8,389 bases of DNA, taken from Planctomycetota bacterium (lineage in GTDB: Bacteria > Planctomycetota > Phycisphaerae > Phycisphaerales > SM1A02). Position 1 is the first letter of the stretch, and each line of letters starts with the position of its first letter. A program made the translations under genes and the position numbers. This document shows positions 1 through 5,396 of this stretch, piece by piece. The stretch is from the NCBI GenBank assembly GCA_003671065.1, contig QWPU01000127.1, forward strand, positions 1 to 8,389, in the 5' to 3' direction. The notes beneath the pieces were generated by a model. It saw only the letters and a program-made list of their open reading frames with translations, made no database searches and was not told where the DNA came from.

Positions 1-435
1 TCAGGCTTGAAGGAAGTCGAAGCGATGACCGAAGGCGTGGAGAAGGAGAAGCGTCTCGACGCGCTGCGCTTTCAGAAGTTGCAAGCCGAACAATGGTCGC
101 TCGGCTGTGAACTGGAAGCGGATCGCGAGCGCAGCCTTAAGTGGCAATCGGTGTATCGCTCCGTGCGCGAAGGCGCGAAGAAACTCGGCGAAGCTGAGGG
201 ATATCAACTCGTCGTCATCGATGATTCGAAGATCGAGATCCAGACGCAGCGCGCGCAAAACTCGCCGCCACTCGAGACGCAAGCGAAGGGGCAGATCGCG
301 CAATTGCGCGTGCTCTATGCGGATCGCACCATCGATGTCACTGACAAGTTGATCGTGCAACTCAACAACAAGCGCAGTTCGAGTGTGACTCCAGCATCGA
401 GCAGCGCAACAACCGCTACGAAACCGACCAAGTAA
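1..435 (+). CDS. OmpH/Skp-family periplasmic chaperone, C-terminal part (5' end outside the window)
   Basis: The reading frame is open from base 1, so the gene starts upstream; 144 residues are visible before the TAA at 433-435. The visible part is a charged, helix-rich segment (about residues 1-65) followed by the typical OmpH/Skp C-terminal end: a GYQLVVIDDS strand, then VLYADRTIDVTDKLIVQLNN, where the 'lYad...DvTd.vi..lN' pattern is the family hallmark. Family knowledge: Skp/OmpH forms trimers with coiled-coil tentacles in the periplasm and holds unfolded outer-membrane proteins for BamA. The last ~20 residues (Ser/Thr/Ala-rich, ending KPTK) look like a disordered tail. A second OmpH-like gene follows after 49 nt and the lpx genes follow that, which matches the common bamA-ompH-lpxD order. 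The TTG at base 7 is in frame but is very unlikely to be the true start, because the signal peptide and first strand of the family are missing. Confidence 0.8.
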   Translation, partial: SGLKEVEAMTEGVEKEKRLDALRFQKLQAEQWSLGCELEADRERSLKWQSVYRSVREGAKKLGEAEGYQLVVIDDSKIEIQTQRAQNSPPLETQAKGQIAQLRVLYADRTIDVTDKLIVQLNNKRSSSVTPASSSATTATKPTK

Positions 436-484
436 AGCGCGACTTCCTTCTCGCTCTGGCTCATCCCTCTCGCGATTCACTTCC

Positions 485-1114
485 ATGAAACTCGACTCCA
501 CCACCATTCAACGACTCCTCCGCATTGAGTCGCTCGCAGTCATCGTCTTTGCGACCGCGCTCACGACCTACTCGCTCACTACCGCGCGACGCGAGTTACC
601 GCCTTCACATGTCGCGACTGTGGATCTTGAGAAGACCTACAACTCAATCATCCGCTATAGCGACACGCAGACGAAACTCAAGGCGCTTGCTGAAGAGCTC
701 GACAAGCGGGTCGCCACAAGCGAACTGCAAGTGAAGTCACTCGAAGGCGAACTTGACAGTTTTCAATCGGGTTCTGAAGCGCAAGCCGCAGCGATTGCGA
801 AGTTGCAAGCATCGGTCGGCGAGTTCCGTGCCGTGCAACAGTTCGCCAACGCGAAGCTTGAACTCGAGCGCGCGCGCGCGTTGCGCGAAACGTATGTCGC
901 CATCAAAGATGCCGCGCGCCGCTTCTCCGAGCGCGAAGGCTACGACTACATCTTGCTCGACGATTCGCTTCCTGAAATGGATCCAGCCAACGCTGCAAAG
1001 ACGATGCAGCAGATTTCGGCGCGACGATTCATCTATGCCAATCCAAAGTCTGATGTCACCGACGCACTCATCGGATTCATGAACGATGATTGGAAGGCGG
1101 CGGCTGGTGGCTGA
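485..1114 (+). CDS. Second OmpH/Skp-like protein with N-terminal membrane segment
   Basis: This gene encodes 209 residues from the ATG at 485. Residues about 14-34 (LRIESLAVIVFATALTTYSL) form one hydrophobic stretch, either an uncleaved membrane anchor or a signal peptide; no convincing signal-peptidase or lipobox Cys site is visible. The mature part starts with the OmpH-like first strand HVATVDLEKTYNSI (about 42-55), then a long Glu/Lys/Ala/Gln-rich helical region (about 56-150) likely to be coiled coil. It ends with GYDYILLDDS and FIYANPKSDVTDALIGFMND, matching the C-terminal motif of the gene just upstream. It is therefore a diverged tandem paralogue. Skp-type proteins chaperone outer-membrane proteins in the periplasm; that role here is inferred. 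No clear Shine-Dalgarno sequence precedes the ATG, so translation may depend on coupling with the upstream gene. Its 3' end overlaps the start of lpxD. An alternating GC tract at 868-880 falls in the coiled-coil coding region. Confidence 0.78.
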   Translation: MKLDSTTIQRLLRIESLAVIVFATALTTYSLTTARRELPPSHVATVDLEKTYNSIIRYSDTQTKLKALAEELDKRVATSELQVKSLEGELDSFQSGSEAQAAAIAKLQASVGEFRAVQQFANAKLELERARALRETYVAIKDAARRFSEREGYDYILLDDSLPEMDPANAAKTMQQISARRFIYANPKSDVTDALIGFMNDDWKAAAGG

Positions 1115-2189
1115 TGTTGTTGCTGTGAACGAGGTCTCGAAGACAGGACGCACCATCGCGCAACTGGCCGCGCTCGTCGGTGCAACGCTCGAGATTCCGC
1201 AAGGGCTCGACGCATCGCGTGTGGTCACGGGCCTCAACACTGTTGACCGCGCGATCGAGGGCGAACTGACATTCGTTGGTAGTGTGAAATTCGCGCGGCT
1301 CCTTCACGCGACCAAAGCGTTGGCGGCCGTGGTGAGTAATGATGTGGAGATTCCTGCGGGAAATCAGCACTTCATTACGCTGCGGGTGAAGAGCGCCGAT
1401 CACGCGATGATCACGATCCTTGAACTCTTCGCTGACCCTGAGTCGCTTCCGCCAGTGGGCGTGGATCCTTCGGCACGCATTGACGCGAGTGCCAGCATCG
1501 CGCCAGGCGTTCGCATTGGGCCATTCGTCAGCGTGGGAGCCAACGCCGTCATCGGTGCGGACACTGCGCTGTACTCGGGCGTTGTGATCTATCAAAGCGT
1601 TCGCCTCGGTGACAACTGCGTGTTGCACTCGAACTCCACCGTGCGCGAACGCTGCGTCCTTGGCTCGCGCGTCATCCTCTCATCGGGAGTTGTGATCGGT
1701 ACCGATGGATTCGGTTATCGCCCGACCAACGATGGAAGCGGCATGGCGAAGGTTCCGCACATTGGCAATGTCGTCATCGATGATGATGTTGAAATCGGCG
1801 CGAATTCGTGCATTGATCGAGGCGAGTTCGGCGCGACTCGCATCGGTGCGGGATCCAAGATCGACAACCTCTGTCAGATCGGGCACAACGTTGAGATCGG
1901 CCGCTTGGTGGTCATCAGCGGCCACACGGGCATCGCTGGAAGCACACGCATCGGCGATGGTTGCCGCATCGGCGGCGGTTGTGGGATCAGCGATCACCTC
2001 GTGATTGGCAAGGGCGCCTCGTTCGCCGCTCGCTCAGGCGTCATGGGCGACGTTCCCGAGGGCGCATCGTGGGGCGGATATCCCGCGCAAGAGTTCCGAC
2101 AGGCTTTGCGAGAGATGGCGGTCATCCGTAAACTGCCCGAGTGGCAACGTCAGCTCACTCAACTCCTCGGTCCGCAGAAGGCGCCTTAG
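1086..2189 (+). CDS. lpxD: UDP-3-O-(3-hydroxyacyl)glucosamine N-acyltransferase LpxD
   Basis: This is the third step of lipid A synthesis: LpxD N-acylates UDP-3-O-acyl-glucosamine using 3-hydroxyacyl-ACP, in the cytoplasm. The 367 residues comprise an N-terminal uridine-binding domain (about 20-120, TIAQLAALVG onward) and a left-handed beta-helix of hexapeptide repeats (about 125-325). A helical C-terminal tail (about 330-360) matches the ACP-contacting end. Diagnostic sites: GTDGFGY at 205-211, and IDNLCQIGHNVEIG, whose His267 aligns without gaps to the catalytic His239 of E. coli LpxD. His304 aligns with E. coli His276. At the acyl-chain 'ruler' position (E. coli Met290) this protein has Gly318. 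Length is close to the family's usual ~340. The start is uncertain: ATG 1086 overlaps the previous gene by 29 nt, GTG 1107 has a better ribosome binding site, and GTG 1125 is also possible; numbering here is from 1086. The next gene starts 5 nt after the stop. Confidence 0.95.
   Translation: MIGRRRLVADVVAVNEVSKTGRTIAQLAALVGATLEIPQGLDASRVVTGLNTVDRAIEGELTFVGSVKFARLLHATKALAAVVSNDVEIPAGNQHFITLRVKSADHAMITILELFADPESLPPVGVDPSARIDASASIAPGVRIGPFVSVGANAVIGADTALYSGVVIYQSVRLGDNCVLHSNSTVRERCVLGSRVILSSGVVIGTDGFGYRPTNDGSGMAKVPHIGNVVIDDDVEIGANSCIDRGEFGATRIGAGSKIDNLCQIGHNVEIGRLVVISGHTGIAGSTRIGDGCRIGGGCGISDHLVIGKGASFAARSGVMGDVPEGASWGGYPAQEFRQALREMAVIRKLPEWQRQLTQLLGPQKAP
1092..1097 (+). promoter_or_regulatory. 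Candidate ribosome binding site for an alternative lpxD start
   Basis: GGAAGG lies 9 nt upstream of the GTG at 1107, inside the end of the preceding OmpH-like gene. It supports GTG 1107 as a start for lpxD over the ATG at 1086, which has no purine-rich site before it. With GTG 1107 the overlap with the upstream stop would be only 8 nt, a usual translational-coupling arrangement. Confidence 0.4.
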
Positions 2190-2194
2190 CCTCA

Positions 2195-3616
2195 ATGTCG
2201 GCGTCCAATTCCGCACCAAGTGTTTCGGCAGGGAAATCACCACATCACGCGAACGCGATCACCGCAGCCAATGATGCGGCCAACGCGTTGAAGGCGACGC
2301 CTCGACAACGCACGCTTGCGCGTCCCGTGACGATCCGCGGCAAAGGCCTCATGCTCGGCGTCGAGGCAACCGTCGTCATTCAACCAGCACCTCCATACAG
2401 CGGCATCTCGTTTGTGCGCACCGATCTCACGCCGCCGCTGCGCATTCCAGCCACTGTCGAGCATGTCGCACCGAGACCGCGGCGCACAACGCTCAAGATG
2501 GGCGACGTCACCATCGATACTGTTGAGCACTGCCTTTCGGCACTTGCTGGCCTGCGAATTGACAATGCAACGATCGAGATCAACGGTCCTGAATTACCGT
2601 GCGGCGACGGTTCTGCCTCGCTTTTTGCGGAACCCATGATGGAAGCGGGCATCGTCGAACAAGACGCGCCACGCAAGATCTTCAAGATCCGTGAACCAAT
2701 CGTGATTGAAGAGCCTGATGGCATGATCGCCGCGATGCCCTTCGATGCTGAAGGTATGCGCGTGGTCTACGACCTCGATTACGGCAGCAATGGCAATCGC
2801 ATTCGTCATCAGACTTTTTCCTACAACGTCGCGGATGGCAATTACATGCGCGATGTTGCGCCTGCGCGCACTTACAGCCTTCGCGAAGAAGCGGAAGCGC
2901 TGCAGGCCGCTGGGTTGTGCCGCCATCTCACGCCGCGCGACATTCTGGTGATTGGTGATGACGGCAATCCGATCGATAACGCGTATCGCTTCGATGATGA
3001 GCCCGTGCGCCACAAGACGCTCGATGTCATCGGTGATCTGTCGCTCATTGGCGTGCCGATTCAGGGTCGCGTGCTCGCAGTGCGCTCTGGTCACGGACTC
3101 AATCGCAAACTTGCGATGCGCGTGCGTGAACAGATGCTGGCCGCGGATTTGCGCAAGACTGTGGTGGATGGACGCGTGATGGATATTCGTGCGATCCAGA
3201 AGTTGATGCCGCACCGCTACCCGATGTTGCTGGTGGATCGCGTTGTGGAGATCGATGGCTCGCGCCGCGCCGTGGGCATCAAAAATGTCACAATCAACGA
3301 GCCGTTTTTCCAGGGGCACTATCCGAGCACGCCGATCATGCCAGGCGTGTTACTCGTTGAAGCGATGGCGCAACTTGGCGGCTTGCTACTGTCGAATGTG
3401 CTGGAACACACGGGGAAAATCGCGATTCTGCTCTCGATTGACCGCGTGAAGTTGCGCAAGCCCGTCGTGCCTGGCGATCAAGTCGTGCTCGAAGCCGAGA
3501 ATATTCGTGCGACTGCGCGAACCGGTCATCTGCGTTGCCGCGCGATCGTCGGCGACAAGGTGGTTGCCGAGGCCGAGCTTCGGTTTATGATGGTCGACCC
3601 TGATGTGGAGTCATGA
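2195..3616 (+). CDS. lpxC/fabZ: Bifunctional LpxC deacetylase / FabZ 3-hydroxyacyl-ACP dehydratase fusion
   Basis: The two halves are the zinc deacetylase that commits UDP-3-O-acyl-GlcNAc to lipid A and the dehydratase that turns 3-hydroxyacyl-ACP into trans-2-enoyl-ACP for fatty acid elongation. From ATG 2195 the protein has 473 residues. Residues 1-35 are a Ser/Ala/Asn-rich extension; LpxC covers about 38-325 (RQRTL...), and FabZ about 330-473. LpxC residues visible: Glu111-His112 (E. coli Glu78/His79), His273-Lys274 and Asp277 (His238, Lys239, Asp242), Asp281 and His300 in SGHGLN (His265). Thus all zinc ligands and the catalytic pair are present. FabZ shows LMPHRYPMLLVDR, then His375 (QGHYP) and Glu389 (LLVEAMAQ), with the family's 14-residue spacing (E. 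coli His54/Glu68). Oddities: Met53 replaces conserved His19, and CRHLTPRD replaces the GGS motif. Such fusions are known in Bacteroidetes and some other phyla. An in-frame GTG at 2141 would overlap lpxD and is less likely. Confidence 0.95.
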   Translation: MSASNSAPSVSAGKSPHHANAITAANDAANALKATPRQRTLARPVTIRGKGLMLGVEATVVIQPAPPYSGISFVRTDLTPPLRIPATVEHVAPRPRRTTLKMGDVTIDTVEHCLSALAGLRIDNATIEINGPELPCGDGSASLFAEPMMEAGIVEQDAPRKIFKIREPIVIEEPDGMIAAMPFDAEGMRVVYDLDYGSNGNRIRHQTFSYNVADGNYMRDVAPARTYSLREEAEALQAAGLCRHLTPRDILVIGDDGNPIDNAYRFDDEPVRHKTLDVIGDLSLIGVPIQGRVLAVRSGHGLNRKLAMRVREQMLAADLRKTVVDGRVMDIRAIQKLMPHRYPMLLVDRVVEIDGSRRAVGIKNVTINEPFFQGHYPSTPIMPGVLLVEAMAQLGGLLLSNVLEHTGKIAILLSIDRVKLRKPVVPGDQVVLEAENIRATARTGHLRCRAIVGDKVVAEAELRFMMVDPDVES

Positions 3617-3624
3617 TGGCGACC

Positions 3625-3643
3625 TCATCACGCCGAGTGATGA
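3625..3643 (+). other. Perfect 7-bp inverted repeat (possible RNA hairpin) between lpxC/fabZ and lpxA
   Basis: TCATCAC (3625-3631) and GTGATGA (3637-3643) are exact reverse complements separated by the loop GCCGA. The element begins 8 nt after the lpxC/fabZ stop codon. There is no T-run after it, so it does not look like a standard intrinsic terminator. It could be a weak stem that slows readthrough or stabilises the upstream mRNA, or a chance palindrome. The rest of the roughly 100-nt gap before lpxA shows no convincing promoter. Confidence 0.35.
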
Positions 3644-3718
3644 TGATCGAAGGCGTAATTCTTGGGTCAAGTTCAAACGCGTTGCTCTCTGCTTAGGTCA
3701 TCTCACTTCGCTTTATCC

Positions 3719-4564
3719 GTGTCACTCATCCACCCCACCGCTGTCGTAGATCGCTCCGCAATTCTTGCGGACGATGTTGTCGTCGGTCCATGGTGCGTGA
3801 TTGGTCCGAAGGTCACCATCGGCGCAGGAACCATTCTGCGCAACCATGTTGTGATTGAGAGTCACACGCGCATTGGCAGTGAAAATGTGCTCTATCCGTT
3901 TTCATCCATCGGTGGCACGCCGCAAGATCGCAAGTATCGCGGCGAAGAAACATGGTGTGAGATTGGTGATCGCAATCACATTCGCGAGCAAGTCACAGTC
4001 CATCGCGGAACTGCCATCGGTGGCGGCGTAACGCGCTTGGGCAGCGGCAATCTGCTCATGGTGGCGTCACACGTTGCGCATGATTGCGTCGTCGGTGACG
4101 ATGTCACGATTGCCAACGCGGTGCTCCTTGCGGGCCATGTCCACATCGGCAGCGGCTCAACTATCGGTGGCAATGCCTGCTTCCATCACTTCGTCACAGT
4201 GGGCAAGTGGGCGCTTGTGGGCGGACTTGCGATCGTGAAGAAAGATGTGCCTCCGTACTTGATCGTTGAAGGCTCGCCTGCGCGCGTTCGAGGCTACAAC
4301 CAGATTCAAATGACTCGCCGTGGTGCAAGCCCTGAGGCGATCGAAGCGATGCGCATGGCGTATCGAAAATTGTTCTGCGAAGCGGGCGCGGCGATGACCG
4401 AGCGACTGCTCGACTTGCGCGCAGAATTTCCTGCAATTCCCGAGATCCATGAATTGTGCGACTCGCTCGCGGCAAGCCACTCAGGCGTCCACGGTCGTGC
4501 CCTTGAGCGGCTGCGCCCAGATGACAAGCGGTCGGTGCCCGTCATGTGGCAGCCGACAGTTTGA
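3719..4564 (+). CDS. lpxA: UDP-N-acetylglucosamine O-acyltransferase LpxA
   Basis: This is the first step of lipid A synthesis: transfer of a 3-hydroxyacyl chain from ACP to the 3-OH of UDP-GlcNAc, in the cytoplasm. I use the GTG at 3719 (281 residues) because VSLIHPTAVV then matches the usual LpxA N-terminus; a TTG at 3662 would add 19 residues that resemble nothing in the family. Hexapeptide beta-helix repeats run from about 5 to 185, followed by the helical C-terminal domain (about 190-255). Key motifs: IGDRNHIREQVTVHRGT, and SHVAHDCVVG, where His121 aligns with catalytic His125 of E. coli. VGG at 167-169 puts Gly169 at the E. coli Gly173 acyl-ruler position, favouring a long (about C14) chain. 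The protein continues about 26 residues past the E. coli C-terminus with a basic tail ending MWQPTV. No good ribosome binding site is visible. It is probably cotranscribed with lpxD and lpxC/fabZ. Confidence 0.94.
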   Translation: MSLIHPTAVVDRSAILADDVVVGPWCVIGPKVTIGAGTILRNHVVIESHTRIGSENVLYPFSSIGGTPQDRKYRGEETWCEIGDRNHIREQVTVHRGTAIGGGVTRLGSGNLLMVASHVAHDCVVGDDVTIANAVLLAGHVHIGSGSTIGGNACFHHFVTVGKWALVGGLAIVKKDVPPYLIVEGSPARVRGYNQIQMTRRGASPEAIEAMRMAYRKLFCEAGAAMTERLLDLRAEFPAIPEIHELCDSLAASHSGVHGRALERLRPDDKRSVPVMWQPTV

Positions 4565-4586
4565 CGCGGGATGGGTGCGACGCGGG
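4563..4586 (+). repeat. Short direct repeat, GACGCGGG twice with a 16-bp period
   Basis: GACGCGGG occurs at 4563-4570 and again at 4579-4586, starting on the last two bases of the lpxA stop codon. The 142-nt gap that follows (4565-4706) holds no other structure I can support: a CATAAT at 4602-4607 lacks a matching -35 element. The repeat could be a protein-binding site or simple chance in GC-rich DNA. Confidence 0.3.
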
Positions 4587-4696
4587 GTTCGAGCCGCACG
4601 GCATAATCGGCGCGATTGGAATAAACCGAACGATTCGCTCAATGTCGCGTGTTGTGCGGTCGATAGCATCCGCGCGGCGATCAATCAACAGCCGCC

Positions 4697-4702
4697 GAAA
4701 GG
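4697..4702 (+). promoter_or_regulatory. Ribosome binding site of the unknown gene after lpxA
   Basis: GAAAGG ends 4 nt before ATG 4707 and 7 nt before ATG 4710. It supports a start at this ATG pair instead of the longer open frame that extends back into lpxA. The spacing slightly favours the second ATG. Confidence 0.6.
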
Positions 4703-4706
4703 CTCC

Positions 4707-5345
4707 ATGATGCGAATTTACCTTGACGACTTTGAGACAAGTTTACAAGCCGATTGCGTGGCGAACGCGCTGCGCGTGGCGAGCGGTGTCGTTGAGAAGA
4801 GTGGTCGCATGATTGTGGAAGTCGCGGTCGATGGAGTGTCGTGGGGTGATGATGATTTGGCGAGCAGTGAATTCACGGCGCGTGACGCGGGCGAGATTCG
4901 TCTGTCGACCGCGCATCCAGCGGAGTTGTTTCGTGACACGCTGATTCATGCTGCGGACGCGGTGCTCAATGCTGTAGAGTTGCAGAGCAGTGCCGCGAAA
5001 TTGATGCAAGGCACTCGCAGTCGCGAAGGGCTTGATGCATTGCTCGAAGCGTTAAGTGTGTGGAGCACGGTGCAGAGTGCACTGACGCGCGGACTTGAAC
5101 TGAACATTCTCAGTCGTGAGGAGTTGTGCGCGCGCGGCATCGATCTTGATGGTTCGATTCAAGCGCTTGACGCGCAGCTTCGCGCGCTTCGTGATGCGAT
5201 GCTTGCGCAAGACACCACCGCGATTTCTGACTGCTTACTCTATGAATTTCCCGTGACTTCGAAACGATTTGCGGCGATGCTGGCAGCGCTTGCGAATGAA
5301 CTCGCTCGCGTCGCGCAAAGTTCGGCGGTTGGTCCCTGCGCGTAA
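4707..5345 (+). CDS. Hypothetical protein, family not recognised
   Basis: The protein has 212 residues from ATG 4707 (211 from ATG 4710). The frame is open back to 4449, but that part overlaps lpxA and reads as low-quality, Arg- and Cys-rich sequence, so I reject the longer start. Residues 1-75 alternate strands and a helix (MRIYLDDFETS..., then GRMIVEVAVDGVSW, then EIRLSTAHPAELF), suggesting a small alpha/beta domain. Residues 78-205 are almost entirely helical and Ala/Leu/Glu-rich (e.g. LDALLEALSVWSTVQSALTR, and IQALDAQLRALRDAML). There is no signal peptide, membrane segment or metal-binding motif, so it is probably cytoplasmic. Codon use resembles the neighbours and gives no sign of transfer. 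It lies 142 nt after lpxA and 51 nt before the next unknown gene on the same strand, so it may be in an operon with either. I cannot assign a function; a helical adaptor or regulatory role would be a guess. Confidence 0.75.
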   Translation: MMRIYLDDFETSLQADCVANALRVASGVVEKSGRMIVEVAVDGVSWGDDDLASSEFTARDAGEIRLSTAHPAELFRDTLIHAADAVLNAVELQSSAAKLMQGTRSREGLDALLEALSVWSTVQSALTRGLELNILSREELCARGIDLDGSIQALDAQLRALRDAMLAQDTTAISDCLLYEFPVTSKRFAAMLAALANELARVAQSSAVGPCA

Positions 5346-5347
5346 AG

Positions 5348-5379
5348 GTGTGAGTGAGTGAGTGTGTGAGTGAGTGAGA
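5348..5379 (+). repeat. Tandem 16-bp repeat (two copies) made of GAGT/GTGA units
   Basis: GTGTGAGTGAGTGAGT (5348-5363) is followed directly by GTGTGAGTGAGTGAGA (5364-5379), identical at 15 of 16 positions. Internally each unit is a run of the tetranucleotide GAGT. It occupies nearly all of the gap between two unknown genes, starting 2 nt after the TAA of the first and ending beside the ribosome binding site of the second. Simple-sequence tracts of this kind can change length by replication slippage, which would alter the spacing between the two genes. The several in-frame and out-of-frame GTG and TGA codons inside it complicate start prediction. Confidence 0.85.
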
Positions 5380-5385
5380 GAAAGG
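5378..5385 (+). promoter_or_regulatory. Ribosome binding site next to the tandem repeat
   Basis: GAGAAAGG ends 11 nt before the ATG at 5397. It overlaps the last bases of the repeat, so changes in repeat length would leave this site and its distance to the ATG intact. It favours the ATG at 5397 over the GTG at 5370, which sits inside the repeat. Confidence 0.5.
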
Positions 5386-5396
5386 CGATCCAATTC

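Noticed and set aside
868..880. Alternating GC tract that could form Z-DNA
   Set aside because: It is explained by Arg/Ala codons (cgc, gcg) in the coiled-coil region of the second OmpH-like gene in GC-rich DNA.
1077..1628. Minus-strand 183-codon frame across lpxD
   Set aside because: It is antisense to clear LpxD sequence and has no recognisable features.
2594..3319. Minus-strand 241-codon frame across lpxC/fabZ
   Set aside because: It is antisense to the catalytic core of LpxC; its His/Ala/Ile-rich composition is typical of a shadow frame.
3613..3696. Small 27-codon frame starting at ATG 3613, overlapping the lpxC/fabZ stop
   Set aside because: It has an ATGA-type overlap start but no recognisable product, and it spans the hairpin; most likely chance.
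4602..4607. CATAAT as a promoter -10 element
   Set aside because: No acceptable -35 hexamer lies 15-19 nt upstream; TTGACG at 4561-4566 is 35 nt away.
4449..4706. Long upstream extension of the unknown gene after lpxA
   Set aside because: It overlaps the 3' end of lpxA in another frame and gives Arg/Cys-rich, unstructured-looking sequence; a ribosome binding site sits directly before ATG 4707/4710.
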